Source: Diplocloster agilis (GTDB lineage Bacteria; Bacillota; Clostridia; Lachnospirales; Lachnospiraceae). Taken from it: DNA of 64,000 nucleotides. The notes under the pieces are model-generated. The model was not told the DNA's origin. It did not search any database and saw only the letters and a list, made by a program, of their open reading frames with translations. Both the position numbers and the translations under genes were made by a program. The stretch spans positions 40,282-104,281 of the forward strand of contig NZ_JAHQCW010000019.1 in assembly GCF_019042275.1 (NCBI RefSeq). Direction: 5' to 3'. Shown in pieces: positions 26,818 to 35,586 of this stretch; position 1 is the stretch's first letter; the number at the start of each line of letters is the position of its first letter.

Positions 26818-28350
26818 ATGGAAGATTATATTTTGCGGATGCAGAATATTACAAAGGAGTTTCCGGGCGTAAAGGCTTTAGACGATGTGACATTCTGCGT
26901 AAAACGCGGGGAGATCCATTCTCTGGTCGGGGAAAACGGCGCGGGAAAATCCACACTGATGAAAGTGTTAAGCGGCGTCTACCCGGCCGGTGAATACGAG
27001 GGCGAGATGTACGTGAACGGGGAACTCAAAAGCTATTCCTGTATCAAAGACAGTGAGAAGGCCGGTATTTCCATCATCTATCAGGAACTGGGCCTGGTCA
27101 GTACCATGACGATCTGCGAAAATATCTTTCTCGGCAATGAGATCACAAAGCATGGCGCGATCGACTGGGATGGAGAAAATGAAAAGTGTATGGAGCTGCT
27201 GCAGAAGGTGAAACTGAAGGAAAATCCCGGTACTGTGATAGAGACGCTGGGAACGGGAAAGCAGCAGCTGATCGAAATCGCAAAAGCTCTGAATAAAAAC
27301 GTCGATATTCTGATCCTGGATGAACCCACTTCATCCCTGACGGAAACCGACAGCAAGAATCTGCTGGAACTTCTCCGGCAGCTGAAACAGTCAGGAATTA
27401 CCTGCATTTATATTTCCCACAAGCTGAATGAGGTATTGGATATCTCCGATACGGTGACGGTTTTGCGGGATGGGAAAACCATTGTGACGAAACCGATTCA
27501 GGAGGTTACGGAAAGCGCCCTGATCTCCTATATGGTGGGCAGAAATATGACGGAGGTCTATCCGGATGCGAAGCATACGCCTAAAGATGTGGTACTGGAA
27601 GTAAAAAACTGGACGGTTCCGACTAAAAAAGACCCGGAGCGCTATATCCTGGATCATATCAACCTGCATGTGCGCAAAGGGGAAATCGTGGGAATCGCCG
27701 GCCTGATGGGGGCCGGGAGGACAGAATTTGCCATGAGCCTTTTCGGGGCTTTAAGCGAAAAGCCCACGGAAGGGGAATTGTATTTAAACGGCCAAAAGAG
27801 AGAGCGGTTTAAGAATCCAAGGGAAGCCATAGACACCGGCGTGATGTATCTGTCGGAGGACCGGAAACGGTACGGCCTGATACTCTCCTCCGATCTGCGG
27901 ACCAATATCACCCTGTCCAGTCTGAATAAGATCTCCAAAGGCGGAGTGATCAACCTGGATCAGGAAACGGAAAAAGTAACAAAAGGAATACGGGATTTGA
28001 ATGTAAAAACGCCGTCGATCCTGCAGCTGGCGAAGAACTTAAGCGGCGGCAACCAGCAGAAGGTTGTCATAGTCAAAGCGCTGCTGACGGAACCAGGTGT
28101 TTTAATCTTAGATGAGCCGACCAGAGGGATCGACGTAGGCTCCAAATACGAAATATACCAGCTGATGCATCAGCTGGCAGATCAGGGCATCTGTATTATC
28201 ATGATTTCTTCCGAACTGCCGGAGGTTATTCATATGAGCAATCGGATCTATGTAATGTGCGAGGGCAGGATTACAGGCGAATTCGATACGTCGGAAGTAA
28301 AGATTACGCAGGAGGAAATTCTTTATTGTGCCGCAGGAGGGAAGGATTGA
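26818..28350 (+). CDS. sugar ABC transporter ATPase, RbsA/XylG type (duplicated ABC domains)
   Basis: 510-aa ATPase with two fused nucleotide-binding domains. The first has Walker A GENGAGKST (38-46) and LILDEPTSSL. The second has the altered P-loop region GLMGAGRTE, signature LSGGNQQKV and LILDEPTRGID. This degeneracy in the second Walker A is normal for RbsA-class ATPases. Energises the permease encoded next; the two genes overlap in their translation signals. Confidence 0.95.
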   Translation: MEDYILRMQNITKEFPGVKALDDVTFCVKRGEIHSLVGENGAGKSTLMKVLSGVYPAGEYEGEMYVNGELKSYSCIKDSEKAGISIIYQELGLVSTMTICENIFLGNEITKHGAIDWDGENEKCMELLQKVKLKENPGTVIETLGTGKQQLIEIAKALNKNVDILILDEPTSSLTETDSKNLLELLRQLKQSGITCIYISHKLNEVLDISDTVTVLRDGKTIVTKPIQEVTESALISYMVGRNMTEVYPDAKHTPKDVVLEVKNWTVPTKKDPERYILDHINLHVRKGEIVGIAGLMGAGRTEFAMSLFGALSEKPTEGELYLNGQKRERFKNPREAIDTGVMYLSEDRKRYGLILSSDLRTNITLSSLNKISKGGVINLDQETEKVTKGIRDLNVKTPSILQLAKNLSGGNQQKVVIVKALLTEPGVLILDEPTRGIDVGSKYEIYQLMHQLADQGICIIMISSELPEVIHMSNRIYVMCEGRITGEFDTSEVKITQEEILYCAAGGKD

Positions 28351-28354
28351 GAAC

Positions 28355-29527
28355 ATGGAACAAGCGAAAACAAAGAAAAAGTTCGAATTCACCAGCATAT
28401 ACAAATACAGCCTGTTTATAGAAGTGATCATCGTGTTTGTGCTTTTTGGGATTCTGACCGGAGGGACATTTTTATCTACCAGAAACCTGTCCAATCTAAT
28501 GATGCAGGGGGTCACCTGCTCTATCATAGCCATCACGATGACTCTGGTTATCGTATCCTGTAATGCCGACTTGTCGGCCGGGACCGCCCTGGGCTGTATC
28601 GGTACCATTGCGGCTGTTCTCCAGGTCACGAAAGGCTGGGGCACGATCCCTACCTTTTTGGCGGTGATCGCCAGCTGCCTGTTCATCGGGGCCTGGCATG
28701 CCTATTGGATCGCGTATAAGAAGCTGCCGGCATTCATCGTAACTCTGGCGACTCAGCTGATCCTGAAAGGGGTAATCCTCCTGATCGGGAACGGGGCTGC
28801 CATCGGACCGGTCAGGGACAGCTTCGCCCGGTTTGGCAGCGCCTATCTTCCGAATTTCGGAAAGGAAGGCGGTATTCACATATTAAGCCTGATCATCACA
28901 TTGGCCGGGTGTGCGCTGTACGTATTTCTGACCGTCAGCAGCGAAAAGAAAAAGATTGCCAGGGGCTTGACCGCTCCGAATTGGAAGCGGAAGATTGCCA
29001 CCATGGTTTCGGTGCTGGCGCTTACTTTCATTATATCTTCGATTTTTATTTTTTACCGCGGTTTTCCCTATGCCATTATCCTGCTGGTGATATTTACGGC
29101 CATCTTCCATTTTGTGGTAAATAATACCATGTTCGGACGATATGTATTTGCCATCGGCGGCAACGTGGAGGCGGCAAAACTGTCGGGTATCAACACCGAA
29201 CGGGTCGTGATGAAGATCTATATGTTACATACGCTGATCGTGGGCGTGGCCAGCGTTATCTATCTGGGACGCGTGGGTCAGGCTACTGCAACAGCGGGCA
29301 CCTCCTTTGAATTTACGGCGATTACCGGCTGTGTGGTTGGAGGGACCAGTATATTGGGCGGACGCGGCAATGTGATCGGCGCGGTGATCGGCACGATGCT
29401 GATGGCAAGCCTGGACAATGGCATGAGCCTGCTAAACATGGGGCAGAGCAGCCAGTATATTGTGAAGGGGCTTGTATTGATGCTGGCGATCGCCATGGAC
29501 GTAATTTCCAGAGAAAAGAAGGGATGA
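28355..29527 (+). CDS. sugar ABC transporter permease, XylH/RbsC type
   Basis: 390-aa membrane protein, about ten helices, with the BPD_transp_2 signature ATAGTSFEFTAITGCVVGGTSILGGRGNV. The start is ATG 28355, using GGAGGGAAGG at the end of the ATPase gene; GTG 28328 would overlap it. A longer hydrophilic loop (SSEKKKIARGLTAPNWKRK) as in XylH proteins favours XylH over the shorter RbsC type. Confidence 0.92.
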   Translation: MEQAKTKKKFEFTSIYKYSLFIEVIIVFVLFGILTGGTFLSTRNLSNLMMQGVTCSIIAITMTLVIVSCNADLSAGTALGCIGTIAAVLQVTKGWGTIPTFLAVIASCLFIGAWHAYWIAYKKLPAFIVTLATQLILKGVILLIGNGAAIGPVRDSFARFGSAYLPNFGKEGGIHILSLIITLAGCALYVFLTVSSEKKKIARGLTAPNWKRKIATMVSVLALTFIISSIFIFYRGFPYAIILLVIFTAIFHFVVNNTMFGRYVFAIGGNVEAAKLSGINTERVVMKIYMLHTLIVGVASVIYLGRVGQATATAGTSFEFTAITGCVVGGTSILGGRGNVIGAVIGTMLMASLDNGMSLLNMGQSSQYIVKGLVLMLAIAMDVISREKKG

Positions 29528-29531
29528 CAAA

Positions 29532-30689
29532 ATGAGACATATTATAAAAGACATCAAAGTACATCTGGTTTCGATGCCTGTGACGGGCGGATTTTCCGAC
29601 GCGACCAGAAAGGTGGAGATGATCGGCTATACAATCGTAAGGCTGACGACAGAGGACGGCGTGGAAGGGTTTGGCGTAACTTATCATGAAGTCGGCGGGG
29701 AAGCTACCAAGGTACTGATTGAAAAAAATATAGCGCCCAGACTGATCGGGAGGGACCCGTTTGAGACAGAGGTGATCTGGCAGGATCTGTCCCAATATCT
29801 GCGGGGGGTAGGCCGAAAAGGCCTGATGTTCTGCGCGCTCAGCGCAGTGGACATAGCGCTCTGGGATCTAAAAGGCAAGCTTTTGGATCTGCCTCTATAC
29901 CGGTTGTTCGGAGGCAGCCAGACGAAGGTGCCGGTCTATGGAAGCGGCGGATGGACCTCGTACACCGATGAAGAGCTGGTGGAAGAGATGAAGGGGATCG
30001 TGGCCAGAGGCTATCAGATGGTAAAATTCAAGGTCGGCTACGACGGAGGAACGAAACCGGCGCGGGATGTGGAACGGGTACGCAAGGTACGGGAGGCTGT
30101 AGGACCCGGGATCGGGATCATGCTGGACGCCAACAACTGCTGGGACGCGGCCACAGGAGCCAGGTTCGCCAATATGGTCAAGGAATACGACATCATGTTC
30201 CTGGAAGAGCCGGTATGCGCCGACGATATTCCGGGCTTAAAGCGGTATAAGCAGTCCACGGACTTGCCGCTGGCGACAGGAGAACATGAATATACCAAAT
30301 ACGGGGCCAGGGATCTGATCATGAACAACGCGGCGGATATCGTTCAGCTGGACGGCACAAGGGCCGGCGGTTTCACGGAGATGTTAAAGATAGCGGCCCT
30401 CACACAGGCCTGGAATTTAAAGTTCGCGCCCCATGCGATGGAGAATATCCATATCCATCTGGTCAGCGCATTTTCCAATGCTCTGTTCTTGGAAAGATTA
30501 CTGCTGTTTGAAGAGATCACCCGGAATATCTACCGGAATCCTCCGGAACCGGAGAAGGGCTTCATGACCATTCCGGATCTGCCGGGATTGGGACTGAAAC
30601 TGAATATGGATTTTATCCGGGAGCATGACGAGGAATTCGGCACGGTGTATTACATAGCCAAGGACAGCGTAGGAATAGGATCAGTTTGA
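29532..30689 (+). CDS. enolase-superfamily sugar-acid dehydratase, mandelate racemase subgroup
   Basis: 385-aa enzyme. Active-site set fits the mandelate racemase/MLE fold: KxK at Lys165/Lys167 (VKFKVG), metal ligands Asp199 (MLDANN), Glu225 (FLEEP) and Glu251 (TGEHE), and the Asp274/His301 dyad (VQLDGTR; FAPHAMENIHIHL). The Lys/His pairing is typical of acid-sugar dehydratases, which convert an aldonate to a 2-keto-3-deoxy acid, but racemases share it. Four nt after the permease. With the downstream NAL/KDG-type aldolase it forms a possible non-phosphorylative route; rhamnonate or fuconate are candidates (inference). Confidence 0.85.
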   Translation: MRHIIKDIKVHLVSMPVTGGFSDATRKVEMIGYTIVRLTTEDGVEGFGVTYHEVGGEATKVLIEKNIAPRLIGRDPFETEVIWQDLSQYLRGVGRKGLMFCALSAVDIALWDLKGKLLDLPLYRLFGGSQTKVPVYGSGGWTSYTDEELVEEMKGIVARGYQMVKFKVGYDGGTKPARDVERVRKVREAVGPGIGIMLDANNCWDAATGARFANMVKEYDIMFLEEPVCADDIPGLKRYKQSTDLPLATGEHEYTKYGARDLIMNNAADIVQLDGTRAGGFTEMLKIAALTQAWNLKFAPHAMENIHIHLVSAFSNALFLERLLLFEEITRNIYRNPPEPEKGFMTIPDLPGLGLKLNMDFIREHDEEFGTVYYIAKDSVGIGSV

Positions 30690-30697
30690 ATAAAAGG

Positions 30698-30707
30698 GGA
30701 CATGTCC
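30698..30707. repeat. GGACATGTCC palindrome, single copy
   Basis: One copy of the dispersed palindrome, immediately after the dehydratase stop and inside the operon, so it will be transcribed as a short perfect stem. Confidence 0.6.
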
Positions 30708-30791
30708 AAAACGATGACTACGAAATGAGTCAAGACAAAGAAATAATCCGGATATTGACGATGCAAATGGGAAAGGCGAGGAGGAACGATC

Positions 30792-32237
30792 ATGAAAATG
30801 TTGGTTGGAAATGAATTCACGGACGCAAGTGACGGCGGGGTTCTGAATGTGGTAAACCCTGCTACGGGCCAGGTCATTGATACCGTGCCGGCGGCCACTA
30901 GGGAGGACGTAAAAAGGGCTGTGGATACGGCGGCAGAAGGGCAGAAAGCCTGGGAAGCCATGACTTTGCGGGAACGTACGAAGCGGCTGAAACGTTTTGC
31001 GGAACTGGTAATGGAAAGACGGCTTGAGCTGGGGGAGATGCTGGCGAAGGAATCCGGAAAGCCTTATATGGCGGAAGCGGTATGGGAAGCCGATTCCGTG
31101 GCATATGTAATCGAAGGTTCCTGCGAGGTGGCCAAACATTTTTATGGAAAAACCATGCCGTTCGGGACAGAGCCTGGTTATGACCATGATATCCAATTTA
31201 CGATTCACGAGCCATTGGGTGTCATCGCCTGTATCATCCCCTTTAATTTCCCGCCTGCGATCTGGTCCTTTAAAGTGGGGGCTGCGCTGGCCGCCGGCAA
31301 TGCGGTAGTGGTAAAGGCTCCTTCTTATAATCCAATGACTATCCTGAAGCTGCACGAAATGCTGGTGGAGGCCGGGGTTCCGGCGGCCGTCGTACAGTGC
31401 CTGACCGGAAGCGGCAGCAAGGTGGGAAACTGGCTGACGGAAGATGGAAGAATTGCATCGGTTAACTTCACCGGAAGCACGCAGACCGGTATCCAGATCG
31501 CCCGGAACGCGGCGGAACATCTGACCCCTTATCAGTTTGAACTGGGCGGGAACGATCCATTTATCCTGTTCGGGGACGGCGATCTGGCGCTGGCGGTGAA
31601 GGAGGCAGCCGATCAGTGCAGGAATAACCGGCAGTGCTGTACCGGGTCCAAACGGTTTATCATACATAACTCCCTTAAGGAAGAATTTATCCGCCGCCTG
31701 ATAGAAGAGTATCTGTCGAAAGAAGTACAGGGAGATCCCATGGATCCCAGGGTGACCATGGGACCCATGATCAGCGAGAGAGCGGCGCAGGAGGTGGAAA
31801 AACAGGTCCGGCTCACCGTTTCCCAGGGCGCCCGGATCGTGTACGGCGGAAAGAGAAACGGGGCGTTTTTTGAGCCGACCATACTGGACGGCGTGACTCC
31901 GGATATGGACATCGCCCGGGATATGGAAGTGTTCGGACCGGTCTGGCCGGTGATCGGATTCGATACGGCAGAGGAGGCCATCGAGATCGCCAACAATTCA
32001 AACTATGGTTTGGGAGGCGGCCTGTTTTCCAGGGATATCGGTACCTGCATGAAAGCGGCCAAAGCGCTGAAGACCGGACATGTGGCGATCAATGGTTCCG
32101 GAAACTTCCGGGCGGCCGAACTTCCCTTCGGCGGAGGAAAGCGTATGAGCGGAAACAGCAGAGAAAGCCTGTCGGCAGTTATGGAAGAGGTGACGCAGAG
32201 CAAATCCATTGTACTTCGCTATGTGCTGGAGCCTTGA
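30792..32237 (+). CDS. aldehyde dehydrogenase (first of two paralogues)
   Basis: 481-aa NAD(P)-dependent aldehyde dehydrogenase. Visible: IIPFNFPPAIWSFKVG cofactor region, VNFTGSTQTG, general base Glu250 (FELGGNDPF), catalytic Cys283 (RQCCTGSKR), and FGPVWPVIGF. GAGGAGG precedes the ATG. Lactaldehyde, glycolaldehyde or a semialdehyde from the operon's aldolases are likely substrates (inference). A close paralogue lies at 37174. Confidence 0.92.
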   Translation: MKMLVGNEFTDASDGGVLNVVNPATGQVIDTVPAATREDVKRAVDTAAEGQKAWEAMTLRERTKRLKRFAELVMERRLELGEMLAKESGKPYMAEAVWEADSVAYVIEGSCEVAKHFYGKTMPFGTEPGYDHDIQFTIHEPLGVIACIIPFNFPPAIWSFKVGAALAAGNAVVVKAPSYNPMTILKLHEMLVEAGVPAAVVQCLTGSGSKVGNWLTEDGRIASVNFTGSTQTGIQIARNAAEHLTPYQFELGGNDPFILFGDGDLALAVKEAADQCRNNRQCCTGSKRFIIHNSLKEEFIRRLIEEYLSKEVQGDPMDPRVTMGPMISERAAQEVEKQVRLTVSQGARIVYGGKRNGAFFEPTILDGVTPDMDIARDMEVFGPVWPVIGFDTAEEAIEIANNSNYGLGGGLFSRDIGTCMKAAKALKTGHVAINGSGNFRAAELPFGGGKRMSGNSRESLSAVMEEVTQSKSIVLRYVLEP

Positions 32238-32269
32238 CAGGCCTATACGAGGAACAGGAGATAGAAGCA

Positions 32270-33148
32270 GTGAAGTTTGGTATCCACTATATTTACTGGC
32301 AGAAGGATTTCTCCTGCGTTTCTTATCTGCCCTATGTGAAGAAAGCAAAAGACGCAGGATTCGATGCGTTGGAACTGGGCGACGCCCTTTTCTTCCGGAT
32401 CTCAGAAAAGGATGTGGCGGAATTGGCGGCTGCGGCCAGGGATGCAGATATCACTCTGGCGCTGGGGCTGGACCCGCCTGCGGGATGCTCGCTTACTTCC
32501 GGGGAGGAAGCACACAGAAAAAGAGGGATCGCCTTCTATGAGACAGCTTTTGAACGAATGGAGAAGCTTGGAATCCGGGCTGTTGGCGGAAACATGCTCA
32601 ATGCCCCATTTACCCCGCCCTATGCGGCGCACCAGAAAAGAGAATGGGAATACGCGAGGGACTCTCTGAAAAAAATCGCTTCCGCGGCGGAGGAATACGG
32701 GATGGAGATCCATGTAGAGATCGTGAACCGGTATGAGGGACATATTGTCAATACGGCGGCCCAGGCCAGAAAGCTTTTGGATGAAATCGGGCTGCCCAAC
32801 GCAAAAATGACCTTAGATTCCTATCATATGAATGTGGAGGAATCCAGTTTTACCAATGCGATCCTGACAGCCGGAAGCCGCTTGGGGCATTTCCATCTGG
32901 AAGAAAACCATAGAGGGCTTCTGGGAACCGGACACCTGCCGCTCTATGAGTTCCGGGACGCTTTGCGGCAGATCGGGTATACCGGAATTCTGACTATGGA
33001 GTGCCTGGTGCGCGCGGGGGATGAACTGGCGGATGGCTGCAGGATCTGGCGGGACATGACCGGCTGGGCGGATGAGGAGGAACTGGACCGGCAGGCCGGT
33101 GAATCCGTCCGGGCGATGAAATATCTGTTCTCAGAAGGAAGACGTTAA
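32270..33148 (+). CDS. ketose 3-epimerase, D-tagatose/D-allulose 3-epimerase-like TIM barrel
   Basis: 292-aa protein of the AP-endonuclease-2-like TIM barrel superfamily. The four metal ligands expected of tagatose 3-epimerases are recognisable: Glu in HVEIVNRYE, Asp in TLDSYHMNVEE, His in GHFHLEENHRG and Glu in TMECLV. The NRYE and YHMNVEE strings are hallmarks of that clade rather than of hydroxypyruvate isomerases. The GTG start at 32270 follows AGGAG; the frame from 32234 would overlap the upstream stop. Acts on a free ketose, probably upstream of rhamnulokinase. Confidence 0.85.
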   Translation: MKFGIHYIYWQKDFSCVSYLPYVKKAKDAGFDALELGDALFFRISEKDVAELAAAARDADITLALGLDPPAGCSLTSGEEAHRKRGIAFYETAFERMEKLGIRAVGGNMLNAPFTPPYAAHQKREWEYARDSLKKIASAAEEYGMEIHVEIVNRYEGHIVNTAAQARKLLDEIGLPNAKMTLDSYHMNVEESSFTNAILTAGSRLGHFHLEENHRGLLGTGHLPLYEFRDALRQIGYTGILTMECLVRAGDELADGCRIWRDMTGWADEEELDRQAGESVRAMKYLFSEGRR

Positions 33149-33181
33149 TAAATCAGAGCATTTTAAGAAAGGAGTAAGGAG

Positions 33182-33217
33182 ATGGCTGCGCTTATCCGGT
33201 GCGGGTTCCCTGTATAA
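33182..33217 (+). other. possible 11-codon leader ORF ahead of the aldolase gene
   Basis: ATG 33182 has an excellent site (GGAGTAAGGAG, 33171-33181) but encodes only MAALIRCGFPV before a stop. CTCCTTAA at 33239-33246 can pair with TAAGGAG. The real aldolase start at 33257 lacks a clear Shine-Dalgarno. Could be a leader peptide, a coupling device or a relic. Confidence 0.3.
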
Positions 33218-33256
33218 ATCACTGGGACAAGACGCAGTCCTCCTTAAAGTATAGAT

Positions 33257-34546
33257 ATGACAGACAGCAGATATTTGCATCCGGCAGACCAGATCTGCAC
33301 CATATTGAAACGGATCTATGATAAAGATATGACCACCTTGACGGGAGGAAACCTGTCCATACGGGATGATGACGGCGTAGTCTGGGTCTCGCCCACGAAT
33401 ATTGATAAAAGTGCGCTGACCAGGAACGACATTGTAAAAATATTACCGGACGGAAGCATAGAAGGACGGCATCGTCCCACCTCCGAATACCGGATTCACT
33501 GGCAGATTCTGCAGAGGCGCAAAGACTTAAAGGCAGTCCTTCATGCCCATCCGCCGGCTCTGGTGGCCATGAGTGTTCAACATGAGGTGCCGGATACCAG
33601 GATGCTGGCCCAGAGTTACCACGCGGTTGGAATTCCCGGTCTGTCGGAATACGGGATGCCGGGGACGCTTGCTTTGGTGGAACATGTGGTCAAAACCTTT
33701 GACCAGGGAGTTACGGCTGCTGTTTTGAAAAATCATGGGGTTTTTCTGGGAAGCGGCGTGGACCTGTTTGATGCGTTCCGGAGGTTTGAACAGTTGGATT
33801 TTCATGCCAGAATACAGCTCCTATCCGGGATACTTGGTCCGGCGAAGGGGCTTAGCGTTTCGCAGATCGAAGAATTATACCGGAAAGGCCCGAAGCTGTC
33901 CGGCTTCTTTGATCGAGACGTGATCAGCAGCCGAGAACTGGAGCTTCGAAGAGAGTTAGCGTGGCTTGTAAAGCGGGGATATGAGAAACGGCTGTTTAAC
34001 GGCAGCTTTGGCACGATATCTGCCAGAGTGAAGGAGGATGAATTCCTGATCTCACCGGCTGGCAAAGATAATGCGCAGCTGTCGGAACAGGACTTCGTGC
34101 TGATGGGGGGAAATACCTGTGAGCAGGGCCAAGAGCCGGACTTGTTTGCGGACTTACACCGGAGGATCTATGAGAGGCATCCGAAGATCCAATCCATCAT
34201 TATGGCGGCCCCGGTATATGCGGCTGGATATGCGGTTACAGAACGAGAGTATGAGGTGGCTGTGATCCCGGAATCATACGGGGTACTGCGCAGCTGTACC
34301 AGAATTCCATTTGACAAGCTGGTGAAAGAGCCGCAGACAGCGGCCGATGTGACAGGGGAAGAAGATCCGTTCTGTATCCTTGATAATCTGGGAATCCTGG
34401 TTATGGGGATATCCCCCCTGATGGCGTTTGATAAGCTGGAAGTGGCGGAGAGCACGGCCATGTCGATTCATATGGCGTACATTAGCGGAAAAGAAATGAA
34501 GGTCATGACAGATGAGATGAAAAAGGAACAGGACCAGCAGGAATGA
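33257..34546 (+). CDS. class II aldolase/adducin protein with duplicated domain
   Basis: 429 aa, about twice the family length. Domain 1 (1-205) keeps the full active site: TGGNLS, SPT, Glu77 (TSEYRIHW), zinc ligands His96 and His98 (LHAHPP) and His160 (KNHG). Domain 2 (about 220-425) aligns with it (FNGSFGTISAR, LISPAGK, SIIMAAPVYAAGYAV), but the HxH becomes Met316 and Ala318 and no NHG is visible, so it is probably structural or regulatory. Domain 1 resembles fuculose/rhamnulose-1-phosphate aldolases. Weak ribosome site. Confidence 0.85.
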   Translation: MTDSRYLHPADQICTILKRIYDKDMTTLTGGNLSIRDDDGVVWVSPTNIDKSALTRNDIVKILPDGSIEGRHRPTSEYRIHWQILQRRKDLKAVLHAHPPALVAMSVQHEVPDTRMLAQSYHAVGIPGLSEYGMPGTLALVEHVVKTFDQGVTAAVLKNHGVFLGSGVDLFDAFRRFEQLDFHARIQLLSGILGPAKGLSVSQIEELYRKGPKLSGFFDRDVISSRELELRRELAWLVKRGYEKRLFNGSFGTISARVKEDEFLISPAGKDNAQLSEQDFVLMGGNTCEQGQEPDLFADLHRRIYERHPKIQSIIMAAPVYAAGYAVTEREYEVAVIPESYGVLRSCTRIPFDKLVKEPQTAADVTGEEDPFCILDNLGILVMGISPLMAFDKLEVAESTAMSIHMAYISGKEMKVMTDEMKKEQDQQE

Positions 34547-34585
34547 GCCGGTGGTTAAGCGGAAAGGAAAGAAGGAGGTAAGGAT

Positions 34586-35041
34586 ATGCGTCGTGGAATA
34601 AAAATTATTATGGGATCTGATATAGCGGCATATGATCTCATGCAGGAAGTCCTGGAGATATTAAGAAAAAAAGGTTATGAGGTGGAGGATGCGGGAACCT
34701 CAGGACCGGACAGCGGAGATTTTTCCGATGCGGCCAGGGAAGTGTGCACACGGATTCAGAACAATGAATTTAAGCGGGGAATCCTTATGTGCGGGACAGG
34801 AATCGGGATCTGTATTGCCGCCAACAAATTTAAAGGTATTCGGGCAGGGCTGGCATATGATGTGTTTCCGGCCGGGCTGGCCAGCGCGGATAACGGGACC
34901 AATGTGCTGTGTACCGGAGCCTGGATGCAGGAATCGGCAGAGCATTGCGCGAGGATGATCGAGACCTGGCTGCTGGTACAGTATACGGGCAGGGACACGG
35001 AAGGGATGGAGCGGGCTGCGTTCATCGAGGCGAACTGTTAA
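34586..35041 (+). CDS. RpiB/LacAB-family sugar-phosphate isomerase (A)
   Basis: 151-aa isomerase. Contains GILMCGTGIGICIAANK with the catalytic Cys69 of RpiB, and phosphate-binding residues. The N-terminal GCDH motif is GSDIAAY and the later HN motif is ADN (101-103), so both histidines found in characterised RpiB enzymes are missing. It is followed by a paralogue, as with lacA/lacB, so a heteromeric enzyme is possible. Strong AAGGAGG site. Confidence 0.88.
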   Translation: MRRGIKIIMGSDIAAYDLMQEVLEILRKKGYEVEDAGTSGPDSGDFSDAAREVCTRIQNNEFKRGILMCGTGIGICIAANKFKGIRAGLAYDVFPAGLASADNGTNVLCTGAWMQESAEHCARMIETWLLVQYTGRDTEGMERAAFIEANC

Positions 35042-35100
35042 CCTAAGAAACGTGGGCGGCCGGCAATGAAAACCCGCGGATAATGAGAGGATGTGTTGTT

Positions 35101-35565
35101 ATGAGTGAAAAATTAAGAGTGATTATCGGCTGTGACGGCAGCGGATATCCGTTGAAAAAGGAGATTGTAAAAGCGCTGCAGGAGGATGGCTATGAGGTAC
35201 GGGATGTGGGCAGTTTCCAGGACGCCCAAGGGTATTATCTGGATGCGGCGGAACCGGTATGCAAAGCGGTGCAGGCGGGCGAGTATGACCGGGGAATCCT
35301 GGTCTGCGGGACAGGGCAGGGAATGAATGTGTCCGCAAATAAATTCAGCGGCATCCGTTCTGCGATCTGCTATGACGTATTCGCGGCCAAGATGTCGAGA
35401 GCCGATAACAACGCCAATGTACTGTGCACCGGAGCGTGGCTGGTGAAGCCGGAGGATGGGGTTCAGATGGTACGGGTCTGGCTGACGTCGGATTATTATG
35501 ATACAAACATCTATGGTTTAAAACAGGTGGAAGAATTCGAAAAAGCCATGAAGGCCGGCGAATAG
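35101..35565 (+). CDS. RpiB/LacAB-family sugar-phosphate isomerase (B)
   Basis: 154-aa paralogue of the preceding protein. Cys69 in GILVCGTGQGMNVSANK; N-terminal GCDGSGYPLK; ADNNANVL instead of the usual HNxxN. ATG 35101 is preferred over ATG 35083 because GAGAGG is better spaced. Substrate not predictable; absence of the ring-opening histidines favours open-chain phosphates. Confidence 0.87.
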   Translation: MSEKLRVIIGCDGSGYPLKKEIVKALQEDGYEVRDVGSFQDAQGYYLDAAEPVCKAVQAGEYDRGILVCGTGQGMNVSANKFSGIRSAICYDVFAAKMSRADNNANVLCTGAWLVKPEDGVQMVRVWLTSDYYDTNIYGLKQVEEFEKAMKAGE

Positions 35566-35586
35566 CGGGAAACAGCGGGAGGAAAA

